Source of the DNA: JBFELU01 sp041572755
Lineage (GTDB): Bacteria; Actinomycetota; Acidimicrobiia; Spongiisociales; UBA11373
NCBI GenBank assembly: GCA_041572755.1
Contig: JBFFRY010000045.1
Span: 1-13,564 of the forward strand
Reading direction: 5' to 3'
Length of the DNA stretch: 13,564 nt
This document shows, in pieces, positions 1 to 6,341 of this stretch. The position numbers were made by a program, and so were the translations under genes. Position 1 is the first letter of the stretch. Every line of letters begins with the position of its first letter. The notes beneath the pieces were generated by a model. That model had not been told where the DNA came from, made no database searches, and was given only the letters and a program-made list of their open reading frames with translations.

Positions 1-1
1 C

Positions 2-346
2 GAGGGGCAGCCCCGCCGCCTGTGGGTGCAGGGCGCCGACTACATCGAGGAGAGCTGGGAGGGCATGAACTTCCTGACCGGCATCGGAGGCACGATCATG
101 TTCGTGTCCGGCGTGCTCTTCTTCGTGGTGATCATCGGGACCCTGCTCTCCAAGGTCACCGTGCCGGCCGATCAGGTGGCCATGCCGCTGGCGGAGACGA
201 TCCACGGCCCGTCCGAGTCGCCCCGGATCCTCGACCGCCTCGGGCTGTGGATGGTGGCGGCGGTGGTCCTGGTGCTGCTGGCCTACGTGCCGGTGCTCAT
301 CTTCACCGACTGGACCTTCGGGTCGCCCGGGTTCCGGCTCTGGTAG
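2..346 (+). CDS. cbaA: ba3-type cytochrome c oxidase subunit I, C-terminal part (5' end beyond window)
   Basis: The reading frame is open from the left edge to a TAG stop and gives the last ~114 residues of a membrane protein. Two hydrophobic helices are visible, one around NFLTGIGGTIMFVSG and one around LGLWMVAAVVLVLLAY. Between them is a loop containing PLAETIHGP. The protein ends in PGFRLW. From memory, this matches the end of Thermus ba3 oxidase subunit I: the extra thirteenth helix, the AE-x-I-x-GP loop, and a C-terminus close to PGWRLW. Subunit I of the B-family heme-copper oxidases carries the low-spin heme and the heme-CuB centre that reduces O2 in the cytoplasmic membrane. The catalytic histidines lie outside the window, so activity cannot be judged. 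A NorB-type NO reductase was considered, but its C-terminus is different. The GTG at 26 is internal, not a start. Confidence 0.82.
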   Translation, partial: EGQPRRLWVQGADYIEESWEGMNFLTGIGGTIMFVSGVLFFVVIIGTLLSKVTVPADQVAMPLAETIHGPSESPRILDRLGLWMVAAVVLVLLAYVPVLIFTDWTFGSPGFRLW

Positions 347-428
347 CCGGAGCATCGTCCGGGTCGGGCCGCCACGGCCGTCCCGGGGATCACCCGGGGG
401 TGAGGGCACTCCCCTTCGAGCCGTTCCG

Positions 429-1964
429 CTACGACCCCAGGAAGCGCAGCGCCCGCCGGGCGGTGGCCCGACCCGACAGCAGTGCGGTCGACATGCCACC
501 CCCGGTCACCCACGCACCGGTGAGGAACAGGTTCTCGATCGGCGTGGTCGCCGGGAGCCTGCCCAGATACATGTTGTCGACCGACTGCTCGGAGCCGTAG
601 ATGGCGCCGTGCGTGTTGCGGCTGTAGCGCCAGTTGGTGAGCGGGGTGGCGATCTCGGTCACCTGCACCGAGCCGGCGACCCCGGGCACCAGTCGCTCCA
701 CCCGCTCTACCAGGGCCCTCCCGGCGGCTTCCTTGGCCGCCCGGTAGGCGGGGTTGCGTTGGTAACCGTCGAGGTCTCCCCCGGTCCCCCACACGTCATC
801 GTGGTCCCAGTGGGCGAGCGTCATCGCCACCAGCGCACTGGAGCCCGCCGGGGCGGCATCGGGATCGACGGCGCTGTAGTTGCTGAGGACGATGCCGGCG
901 TCGGCGAACCGGCCTTCCATGGCGTTGCGGTACTCGTCCTCCAGGTCGTAGGTCTCGAAGACGAAGTGCTCGTGGTGGGGCCAGCCGGCTTCCCGCACAT
1001 CCCCGTCGACCCCGAGGTAGGCCACCAGGTTGCTGAGTGACGGAGTCGGGTCGGTCACCTGCTTGAGATAGTCGTCGTCGATGTTGTCGAGGCCCACGAA
1101 GGTGACGGTGTCCCGGGGGTTGGCGTTGCTGACCACGGCGTCGGCGGTGACCCGCAGGCCCCTGGCGGTGCTCACCGCCACCGCCCGGCCGTCCTCCACC
1201 TCGATGTCCTCCACGGTCTGGCGGTAGCGGATCGCTCCGCCGTGATCGACGAGATAGGCCTCCAGCGCCCGGCTGATCGCCATCGAGCGGCCCAGGGGGT
1301 AGTAGGCGCCGAAGTAGTGATAGGAGACCCAGGGGAGCACGAAGGTGGCGGCGTTGAGGCGGCTGGGGGGCATCCCGTAGTAGCCCCACAGCGTGCTGAA
1401 GACCGAACGAGCCTTGGGGTCGTCGATGAACCTGCCCAGGTACTGGTCCCAAGAAGTGGACATGGCCTCCACCATCCGCGGGTAGCGGATGGGCACCTCG
1501 GCGAACGACGGCCGCATCCCGGCCTCACCGTCCGCCTGGAAGCGGCGGGTGTCGGTGAAGGCTCCAACCATCGTGTCGATCAGCGCTCGAAAGCCGGTCG
1601 CCTGGTCCGGAAACAGACGCACCAGCTCCGCCTCGTACGCCAGCGGGTCGGCGTGGGCGGTGACCTCGTGCTCCGGGTAGCGGGCCGTGTAGAAGGGATC
1701 GAGGCGACGGAAGGTGACCCGCTCCAGCACCTCGAGGTCGCGGAGCACCGGATAGACCCATCCGCCCGGCGACACGCCGTCCATGGCGTGCAGAGCCACC
1801 TCGAAGTTGAAGCCTTTGCGAGTGAAGTCGTGGGCGTAGCCGCCGGGGACCGAGTGGTGTTCGAGCACGACGACCTTGCGGCCCTCGCGGGCCAGGTAGC
1901 AGGCGGCCCCGAGCCCGCCGAGCCCGGCACCGATCACCACGACGTCGGCGTGCTGGTCCGTCAC
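429..1964 (-). CDS. FAD-dependent oxidoreductase, phytoene desaturase / CrtISO / RetSat-like
   Basis: The 511-aa protein starts at a GTG. It has an N-terminal Rossmann dinucleotide-binding motif, VVIGAGLGGLGAACYLA (about residues 9-25), followed by VVVLEHHSVPGG, the usual pattern for FAD binding. A middle segment reads SMAISRALEAYLVDHGG and then AVVSNANP. The C-terminal FAD motif is NLFLTGAWVTGGGMSTALLSG. These features and the length fit the carotenoid isomerase/desaturase and all-trans-retinol 13,14-reductase branch of the amine-oxidase-like flavoproteins. The substrate cannot be told from sequence; a polyene, retinoid or other isoprenoid lipid is the family expectation. It is the last gene of a minus-strand group and starts 14 bp after the stop of the zinc-ribbon gene, so co-transcription is likely. 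No other carotenoid gene is in view. The 82-bp gap to the oxidase gene (347-428) shows no convincing terminator. Confidence 0.85.
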   Translation of the reverse strand: MTDQHADVVVIGAGLGGLGAACYLAREGRKVVVLEHHSVPGGYAHDFTRKGFNFEVALHAMDGVSPGGWVYPVLRDLEVLERVTFRRLDPFYTARYPEHEVTAHADPLAYEAELVRLFPDQATGFRALIDTMVGAFTDTRRFQADGEAGMRPSFAEVPIRYPRMVEAMSTSWDQYLGRFIDDPKARSVFSTLWGYYGMPPSRLNAATFVLPWVSYHYFGAYYPLGRSMAISRALEAYLVDHGGAIRYRQTVEDIEVEDGRAVAVSTARGLRVTADAVVSNANPRDTVTFVGLDNIDDDYLKQVTDPTPSLSNLVAYLGVDGDVREAGWPHHEHFVFETYDLEDEYRNAMEGRFADAGIVLSNYSAVDPDAAPAGSSALVAMTLAHWDHDDVWGTGGDLDGYQRNPAYRAAKEAAGRALVERVERLVPGVAGSVQVTEIATPLTNWRYSRNTHGAIYGSEQSVDNMYLGRLPATTPIENLFLTGAWVTGGGMSTALLSGRATARRALRFLGS

Positions 1965-1978
1965 CTCAAGCCCTTCGC

Positions 1979-2425
1979 TCAGGCATCATCGGCGAGAGAG
2001 TCGTCGACGAGGTCCCCGAAGCAGTCCCTGATGTTCTCCAGGAGCTCGAGGGCGCCCGATCCGGCATCCTCGACCGTGACCTCGTAGCTGAAATCGCCGA
2101 GGTCGTCGATGTCCCCGTCGAAGACGACGTCGTCGAGCCCCCCGGCGAGGAGGCGCTCCGCTTCGGTGTGGAGGCCGCCGAGCCGGCGCCGGAGATCCTC
2201 GGGAACGTCTTCGAGGCGGTCGTACACCCGTTCCGAGCCGTCGGCGTCGACGAAGCGGAACCGCTCACTGCGCCTCCGGGATCGCCGCACGATGCGCCGG
2301 GAGGCCGGCTCGTCACCGTGGCGGGTGAGCCGCGACCAGGTGGGGCGCAACGAGCGTCCACAGTGGCGGCAGTAGGAATCGTCGATATCGACGACGCCGC
2401 GGCACTTGGGGCAGACGCTGGCCAC
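1979..2425 (-). CDS. zinc-ribbon domain protein of unknown function
   Basis: The 148-aa soluble protein begins with a four-cysteine zinc ribbon, CPKC then YCRHCG (Cys5, Cys8, Cys19, Cys22). A strongly basic stretch (RRIVRRSRRRSERFRF) follows, then a segment reading DGSERVYDRLEDVPEDLRRRL. The C-terminal half is acidic. The GTG at 2425 was chosen as start because it places the ribbon at the N-terminus. The frame stays open upstream to 2611, but that stretch is antisense-like, arginine/proline-rich, and would overlap the YHYH gene. No strong Shine-Dalgarno sequence precedes this start. The ribbon plus a Y-x-x-L-E-x-x-P segment is a common build among small uncharacterised bacterial proteins. Zinc binding is a family inference, and a regulatory or scaffold role is only a guess. 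It sits 47 bp after the YHYH gene and 14 bp before the FAD oxidoreductase, so the three probably share a transcript. Confidence 0.72.
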   Translation of the reverse strand: MASVCPKCRGVVDIDDSYCRHCGRSLRPTWSRLTRHGDEPASRRIVRRSRRRSERFRFVDADGSERVYDRLEDVPEDLRRRLGGLHTEAERLLAGGLDDVVFDGDIDDLGDFSYEVTVEDAGSGALELLENIRDCFGDLVDDSLADDA

Positions 2426-2472
2426 GAATGCCAGCCTAGAGGACCGATGGCACGCGCCTCCCGGAACCCGAC

Positions 2473-3423
2473 TCAGCCCCGGGGACCGCGGGCGAAGCTG
2501 GAGTCGGGGGTCCCGGCGAAGCAGCGGGGGATGAACGGGAACCTGTCGGTGAGGTAGTAGTGGTAGATCCCCTCCGGGTGCTCCGGGGTGACACCGAACC
2601 GCCCGTTGCACTCATCGAGGTCACCGCCCACGAACTCGTAGTCCTCGACGAAGGTCCCGTCGTGGGCGCCACCGGGTCCCGACGGCCGGGTGCCGTCCCG
2701 CAGCCGGTAGCCGGGACTCATCGCCACGACCCCCGAGCCGGGATCGGCGGGGTCCACGTAGCCGTAGCGGGCGTAGACCGGGAACCCATCGGCGGCCCAG
2801 CCGACCAGCACCACGCCGGACCCGTCGACACCGAGGACGGCGAGGAGTCCCTCGGGCATGCCGTGATAGTGGTAGGCCCCGGTGGGCTGCACGTGGGCGT
2901 TGCTCTGATCGGTCCCCAGGTCGATGCCGCCGCCGAGCGCCTCGTACTGCCAACCCGAGTTTCGATCCCGCTGCCACCATTCGGCGGCGCCCGGCTCGAG
3001 AGGGATCCCGTTGACGGCGATACCCCACTCCGACAGGCCGCTCGGGGTGATGGAGGCCGCCACCCGAGGGTCGAGCGTCACCCGGAACTCGTGACTCTGG
3101 GGACTGATCGAGTTGGGATTGCCGGGGTTGGGGAACTCCCCCACCTCATGGTTGGGAATGCCGTTGGACGTCACGGTCCGATGGGTGGCGTCGGTGACGA
3201 TCTCGACCTCGGCGCTGAACCCGTTGACGAGGGGGAGGTCGGCGCCGGCTCCCTGGGTCGTCTCCGCAGCGTCGGGCGGGGTGGTTCCGAGCGGCCCATC
3301 GGTGGTCCCCGGAGCCGACGCCGTGGTCGTCGGGGCTTGATTCGTCGTGGCGGCACCGTCGTCGTCGCCGCACCCGGCTACCGCCACGGCGAGCACCATC
3401 AGCATCCCCAGAACCCGTCGCAC
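2473..3423 (-). CDS. YHYH-domain lipoprotein
   Basis: The 316-aa protein has a lipoprotein signal peptide: basic MRR, a hydrophobic stretch, and a lipobox VAGC with Cys18. A Thr/Pro/Ala-rich linker follows (about residues 20-58), so the mature protein should be tethered outside the cytoplasmic membrane. The globular part carries the family hallmark NAHVQPTGAYHYHGMPEGLL (YHYH at 184-187), then WAADGFPVYARYGY. Near the C-terminus is a second His/Tyr-rich segment, EGIYHYYLTDRFPFIPRCF, with DECNGRFG before it. This is the YHYH family, whose function I do not know; the conserved His/Tyr clusters suggest a metal or ligand site (inference). The start is a GTG preceded by the Shine-Dalgarno-like GAGAGGAG. 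It is the first gene of a group with the zinc-ribbon and FAD oxidoreductase genes, and divergent from the Nudix gene. Confidence 0.88.
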   Translation of the reverse strand: MRRVLGMLMVLAVAVAGCGDDDGAATTNQAPTTTASAPGTTDGPLGTTPPDAAETTQGAGADLPLVNGFSAEVEIVTDATHRTVTSNGIPNHEVGEFPNPGNPNSISPQSHEFRVTLDPRVAASITPSGLSEWGIAVNGIPLEPGAAEWWQRDRNSGWQYEALGGGIDLGTDQSNAHVQPTGAYHYHGMPEGLLAVLGVDGSGVVLVGWAADGFPVYARYGYVDPADPGSGVVAMSPGYRLRDGTRPSGPGGAHDGTFVEDYEFVGGDLDECNGRFGVTPEHPEGIYHYYLTDRFPFIPRCFAGTPDSSFARGPRG

Positions 3424-3444
3424 CGTCTCCTCTCGAGCGGGGGC

Positions 3445-3450
3445 ACGCTA
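3445..3450 (-). promoter_or_regulatory. candidate -10 box for the YHYH operon
   Basis: On the minus strand this reads TAGCGT (TAnnnT pattern). It predicts a transcript start near 3437, a leader of about 14 nt, and room for the GAGAGGAG ribosome-binding site (3427-3434) before the GTG at 3423. No clear -35 element is seen. The call rests on pattern only. Confidence 0.35.
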
Positions 3451-3481
3451 CCAGCGGGCCGGTGCCGCGGCCATGACGCCG

Positions 3482-3487
3482 TAGGCT
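3482..3487 (+). promoter_or_regulatory. candidate -10 box placed for leaderless transcription of the Nudix gene
   Basis: TAGGCT (TAnnnT) lies 8 nt before the ATG at 3496. A transcript starting the usual distance downstream would begin at or next to the start codon, and no Shine-Dalgarno sequence is seen before that ATG. Leaderless transcripts are common in actinobacteria. No convincing -35 element is present. Confidence 0.4.
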
Positions 3488-3495
3488 GGCACCCG

Positions 3496-3867
3496 ATGAA
3501 GCGCAGGCCCCGCAAGCGCGCCTACGCCCTGATCCGCAGGAAGGGCAAGATTCTGATCGTGCGCAACCGGCGGGGACGCTGGGTGCTTCCCGGCGGCAAG
3601 GCGAAGCCCGGGGAGAAGCTGCGGGGCACGGCGCATCGTGAACTCGAGGAGGAACTCGGCGTCAAGGTGGACCTCCGCAAGCGCCTCTCCCACGACCACG
3701 TGCGGCGCCACGCCGGCCGCTGCAACCGGTGCGTCGTCTACCGGGCGAAGATCACCAAGGGCAAGCCGAAGCCCCGGGCCGAGATCAAGCGCTTCGAGTG
3801 GGTCACCCCCAAGGTGGCCCGCAAGCGGCTCCGGGGGTTCCGCCGCCGCTTCCGCGACTCGCTGTAG
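3496..3867 (+). CDS. Nudix hydrolase, small and very basic
   Basis: The 123-aa protein is a single Nudix domain. The Nudix box is complete and matches GX5EX7REUXEEXGU: GKAKPGE, seven residues, then RELEEELGV (roughly residues 36-58), preceded by WVLPGG. Nudix enzymes hydrolyse a nucleoside diphosphate linked to another group, using metal ions held by the box glutamates. Members this short usually act on (d)NTPs or similar nucleotides, but the substrate here is unknown. The protein is strikingly rich in Arg and Lys at both ends (MKRRPRKRA at the start, RKRLRGFRRRFRDSL at the end) and has a central HAGRCNRC segment, which may mean nucleic-acid binding (inference). The ATG is chosen because the domain begins straight after it and a -10 box sits at leaderless distance. 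It is divergent from the YHYH operon and convergent with nirS. Confidence 0.88.
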   Translation: MKRRPRKRAYALIRRKGKILIVRNRRGRWVLPGGKAKPGEKLRGTAHRELEEELGVKVDLRKRLSHDHVRRHAGRCNRCVVYRAKITKGKPKPRAEIKRFEWVTPKVARKRLRGFRRRFRDSL

Positions 3868-3887
3868 GGAGTCTCGCCGAACGCGAT

Positions 3888-3917
3888 GGTGGGCCGCCGG
3901 TGACCCGACGGCCCACC
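3888..3917. terminator. hairpin between convergent Nudix and nirS genes
   Basis: A perfect 9-bp inverted repeat, GGTGGGCCG (3888-3896) and CGGCCCACC (3909-3917), can extend inward past one mismatch by three further pairs to a four-base loop. It sits between the stop codons of two convergent genes, so it could end transcripts from both sides. Neither side has a strong T run. Confidence 0.55.
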
Positions 3918-3927
3918 GAACCCCCTC

Positions 3928-5541
3928 TCAGTGCCCGAGCGTCTCCAGCCGGCGGGCGACGTTGAAGATCCCGGTGGGGTTGTCGACGTCCCCGATCTCG
4001 GCCACCAGTTCCAGGCTGACGGCGTCGTAGACCCGGACCGCGTGGCCGTCCCAGTCGCTCACGTAGACGTAGGCGCCGTCGTCGGTGAACTCCGGGTGCA
4101 GGGTTCTGACCCCGTCATCGATGACGCCGACCAGTTCGAACGGCGGCTCCTTCTCGAACACGGTGATCGAGTGGGGTTCCGCCGCGAACACCGAGTCGGC
4201 CCACACGTAGGGGCTGTCGTGGTGAGCTCTGATGAAGAGCCCGGCCCCGGCCGTCTCCACGGTGCCGACCACCTCGTTGGTCTCCAGCTCCCAGATCGAC
4301 ACCAGCCCTTCCCCGGCGTGGACGGTGGCCCCGTAGACCACCCCGTCGACCTCCCAGGTGGCCCCTGAGCCGGGGTGGGGGGTGACCCCGGTGGCGATCT
4401 TGTTCACCACTTGCATCGTCTCCACGTCGATGGCGGCCATCCAGTCATCGGTCTGCGAGGCCAGGTAGAAGGTCTGGTTGTCCGGCGACAGGAATCCGTC
4501 GTGGAGTATCCGCCCCACGTCGTGCACCGCCGTCACCGGGAAGCCCGGTTGTGACCAGTCGACCCGCCACACCTGGCCGGCCTCCTTGAGCCCCACCATG
4601 AAGTAGGGCCCGGCCAGTTCCGGTGACACGTCGAGGATCGTGGCGATGCGGGATTCGACCGGCTGGCCGTCCGGGTCTATCCCGACGGCTTCGAAGAGCT
4701 TGAGCGGCTCGAGCGTGTGGGCGTCGAGGATCATCGCCGTGGTCGGCACGTAGTTGCCGGCGATCAGATAGTTGCCGTCGTCGGAGATGGCGACGGACCG
4801 GGCGTCCAGGCCGATGCGCACCTTGCGGACCGGCTGCAGGCTGTAGAGGTCGATCTTGAAGACCCACCCATCGCGGCCCATGTTGTAGGCCCACCGGTCC
4901 TCGGTCGGCGAGAACGTATAGCCGTGGGCCCGATAGGAGGCCGGCACGTGGCCCAGCAGCTCATGGGAATCGCCGTCGATGACGGCAATCGACTGCGTCT
5001 CCCGCTCGGTCACCAGCATCAGGTTGTCGACCCGGGCCCCGTGAGTGGGCGAGGCCGGCAGCGTCGTCTCGTCGACCAGCACCTCGAGGCTGGCGACGGC
5101 ATCGTCGAAGGTCCATTGCGGCGGGCCTTCCCCGGTGTCGCTCTGGATGTAGGCGATGAGGGTCTCGACCTCCTCGGGGGTCACGAATTGCCCAAAGGGA
5201 GGCATCACCGTGCCCGGCTTGCCGTCGGTGATCACTCCGGCGTAGTAGGAGACGTCCTGGGTGAGCCGTTCGGGCAGCAGAGCCGGTCCGGTTGCGCCCC
5301 GGCGATCGGTGCCGTGGCACCCTGCACACGAGTCCAGGTAGTAGGCATCGACCGGAATCCCCTGCACCTCACCGAATGACACAGCGGCTTCCACTGCGGT
5401 TCTCTCCGAGGTGGTCGCCGGAGCATCGGCATCGTCGCCGGCGTTGAAGACGCCGAACAGGCCGAGGGCCACCGTGGCGACCGCCAAACCGCCCAGCGCC
5501 CCCCAGGCGAACATCCAGCGCTTGGCGTTCTCTTCCTGCAT
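3928..5541 (-). CDS. nirS: cytochrome cd1 nitrite reductase, membrane-anchored
   Basis: The 537-aa protein has an N-terminal hydrophobic helix (about residues 8-32) and a linker. A cytochrome c domain follows, with SCAGCHG (Cys72, Cys75, His76) in a context close to NirS (GCHGTDRRGATGPALLP) and a likely axial methionine in VMPPFG (Met113). The rest is an eight-bladed heme d1 propeller. It keeps the proximal d1 ligand in YRAHGY (His206) and both active-site histidines, LHDG (His347) and TPHPGSGA (His389). The 42-residue spacing of that pair equals my recollection of Pseudomonas NirS His327/His369. The enzyme reduces nitrite to NO outside the membrane in denitrification. An uncleaved anchor instead of a removable signal peptide would suit a cell without a true periplasm (inference). 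The ATG at 5541 has a good ribosome-binding site (GGAGGGAAG) and lies 3 bp after the rrf2 stop. NirN or NirF is less likely given both histidines. No heme d1 synthesis genes are in the window. Confidence 0.87.
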   Translation of the reverse strand: MQEENAKRWMFAWGALGGLAVATVALGLFGVFNAGDDADAPATTSERTAVEAAVSFGEVQGIPVDAYYLDSCAGCHGTDRRGATGPALLPERLTQDVSYYAGVITDGKPGTVMPPFGQFVTPEEVETLIAYIQSDTGEGPPQWTFDDAVASLEVLVDETTLPASPTHGARVDNLMLVTERETQSIAVIDGDSHELLGHVPASYRAHGYTFSPTEDRWAYNMGRDGWVFKIDLYSLQPVRKVRIGLDARSVAISDDGNYLIAGNYVPTTAMILDAHTLEPLKLFEAVGIDPDGQPVESRIATILDVSPELAGPYFMVGLKEAGQVWRVDWSQPGFPVTAVHDVGRILHDGFLSPDNQTFYLASQTDDWMAAIDVETMQVVNKIATGVTPHPGSGATWEVDGVVYGATVHAGEGLVSIWELETNEVVGTVETAGAGLFIRAHHDSPYVWADSVFAAEPHSITVFEKEPPFELVGVIDDGVRTLHPEFTDDGAYVYVSDWDGHAVRVYDAVSLELVAEIGDVDNPTGIFNVARRLETLGH

Positions 5542-5544
5542 TGC

Positions 5545-5943
5545 CTACTTCCCTCCTCGCCCGACGGGCGTTTGATCGAGTTCCTCCAAGAGGGCACCGC
5601 GCGCCCTCGTCCAGGCATCGTGAAGGGCGCATCGGCCCTCGACTTCGCAGCGGCCCCGCCCCAGGACGCACTCGCCGTCCAGAGGGGTGCCCTCCATGAC
5701 TTCGATGAGCTCGAGTACCGAGATCTCCTCCGGGTGGGTGGCGATCTCGTATCCGCCGGACCGCCCCGGCTCCGATGCCGCCCAACCGGCTTTGACCACC
5801 GGCCCCATGACCCGGGCCAGGAAGTCGGGAGTCGTGCCGACGGCAGCCGCCAAGTCGGAGCGTTTCACCCGGGATCCGGTGCGCTCGAGGTGGTGGAGCG
5901 CCCGAAGGGCGAGGTCGGTGCGGCGGGAGAGTTCGAGCCTCAT
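5545..5943 (-). CDS. nsrR: Rrf2-family regulator, NsrR-like iron-sulfur NO sensor
   Basis: The 132-aa protein has the Rrf2 winged-helix architecture. It begins MRLELSRRTDLALRALHHLE, followed by a recognition-helix region (KRSDLAAAVGTTPDFLARVM) and the wing GRSGGYEIA. Three cysteines, Cys92, Cys99 and Cys105 (CVLGRGRC then EVEGRC), match in position the iron-sulfur ligands of NsrR and IscR. From memory, Streptomyces NsrR uses 93/99/105. NsrR loses DNA binding when NO attacks its cluster and derepresses NO and nitrite metabolism genes. The partner here is nirS, 3 bp downstream in the same direction, so a role in controlling nirS and itself is a strong inference. A large inverted repeat abuts its start codon. 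IscR is less likely because no iron-sulfur assembly genes are nearby. No clear ribosome-binding site precedes the ATG, so a short-leader transcript is possible. Confidence 0.83.
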   Translation of the reverse strand: MRLELSRRTDLALRALHHLERTGSRVKRSDLAAAVGTTPDFLARVMGPVVKAGWAASEPGRSGGYEIATHPEEISVLELIEVMEGTPLDGECVLGRGRCEVEGRCALHDAWTRARGALLEELDQTPVGRGGK

Positions 5944-5984
5944 GACATATCTTGATTTATTGACTCAATATATCAGGATATATC
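5944..5984. promoter_or_regulatory. 41-bp inverted-repeat operator with overlapping promoter elements (NsrR-like target)
   Basis: Two 20-base arms (5944-5963 and 5965-5984) around a central C at 5964 pair at 17 of 20 positions; mismatches are at 5946/5982, 5952/5976 and 5957/5971. The block is very AT-rich inside a high-GC window. It directly abuts the ATG of the rrf2 gene and lies about 57 bp before the divergent 99-aa gene. On the minus strand TATATT (5967-5972) could be the -10 box of rrf2-nirS. On the plus strand TTGACT (5960-5965) and TATCGT (5981-5986) are possible promoter elements for the divergent gene, though their 15-bp spacing is short. Rrf2 proteins bind AT-rich dyads that overlap promoters, so autoregulation is likely. 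Confidence 0.75.
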
Positions 5985-6041
5985 GTTCATGGGAACCCCG
6001 GCACCCCACCGAGTGCCCTCCTCCGCTTCCAGGGGGTGCTC

Positions 6042-6341
6042 ATGCTCAACCCGCTCGCCCACCGCAAGATCCTCAAGAAGGGCATCTCCGGCCAGGCCCG
6101 CATCCAAGCGATGACCATGCCGCCCCGAGGTGCGGCGAAATTCAACCTGGGCATGACCCTCCAGGTGTTCGTCGAAGGACGCAACCCATACGAGGTGGAG
6201 GACCAGAGGCTGGTGTCGGCCAAGATGCCACTCGGGTTCGGCATGGTGCTCCCGGTGAAGGTGGATCGTGATGATCAGCAGCGAATCGCCATCGACTGGG
6301 ACGCCCACCTCGAGGCGCAGACCAGCCTCGGGGAGAGCTAG
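6042..6341 (+). CDS. hypothetical 99-aa protein, divergent from rrf2-nirS
   Basis: The protein begins MLNPLAHRKILKKGISGQARIQAMTMPPRGAAKFNLGMTLQVFVEGRNPYEVEDQ as overlapping short motifs and ends with the pattern PVKVDRDDQQRIAIDWD followed by a short tail. The alternating hydrophobic pattern with GQARI, LQVFVEG and VKVD suggests a small beta-rich fold. The NPYEVE and P-V-K-V-D...I-D-W pattern is, from memory, shared by uncharacterised actinobacterial proteins. I do not recognise a function. There is no signal peptide or membrane helix. The ATG at 6042 is preferred because AGGGGG (6031-6036) lies 5 nt before it; a GTG at 6036 in the same frame overlaps that site. The gene is transcribed away from rrf2-nirS across the shared dyad, so NsrR-like control is possible. 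Its TAG stop lies inside a hairpin shared with the convergent PH-like gene. Confidence 0.7.
   Translation: MLNPLAHRKILKKGISGQARIQAMTMPPRGAAKFNLGMTLQVFVEGRNPYEVEDQRLVSAKMPLGFGMVLPVKVDRDDQQRIAIDWDAHLEAQTSLGES

Noticed and set aside
2..346. NorB (NO reductase) or cbb3 subunit for the left-edge fragment, suggested by the nirS context.
   Set aside because: The thirteenth helix, the AE-x-I-x-GP loop and the terminal RLW fit ba3-type subunit I better than the NorB or CcoN ends that I recall.
347..428. A terminator between the oxidase and FAD oxidoreductase genes.
   Set aside because: Only mismatched GC-rich stems with no T run were found, none clearly better than background.
2426..2611. An N-terminal extension of the zinc-ribbon gene by 62 codons.
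   Set aside because: It overlaps the 3' end of the YHYH gene in another frame and is Pro/Arg-rich shadow sequence; the ribbon begins directly after the GTG at 2425.
2560..3495. A long in-frame upstream extension of the Nudix gene.
   Set aside because: It is antisense to the YHYH lipoprotein and reads as shadow sequence; the Nudix domain is complete from the ATG at 3496.
3928..5541. NirN (d1 dehydrogenase) or NirF instead of NirS.
   Set aside because: NirF lacks a cytochrome c domain, and both NirS-type active-site histidines with NirS spacing are kept here. A phylogeny would settle it.
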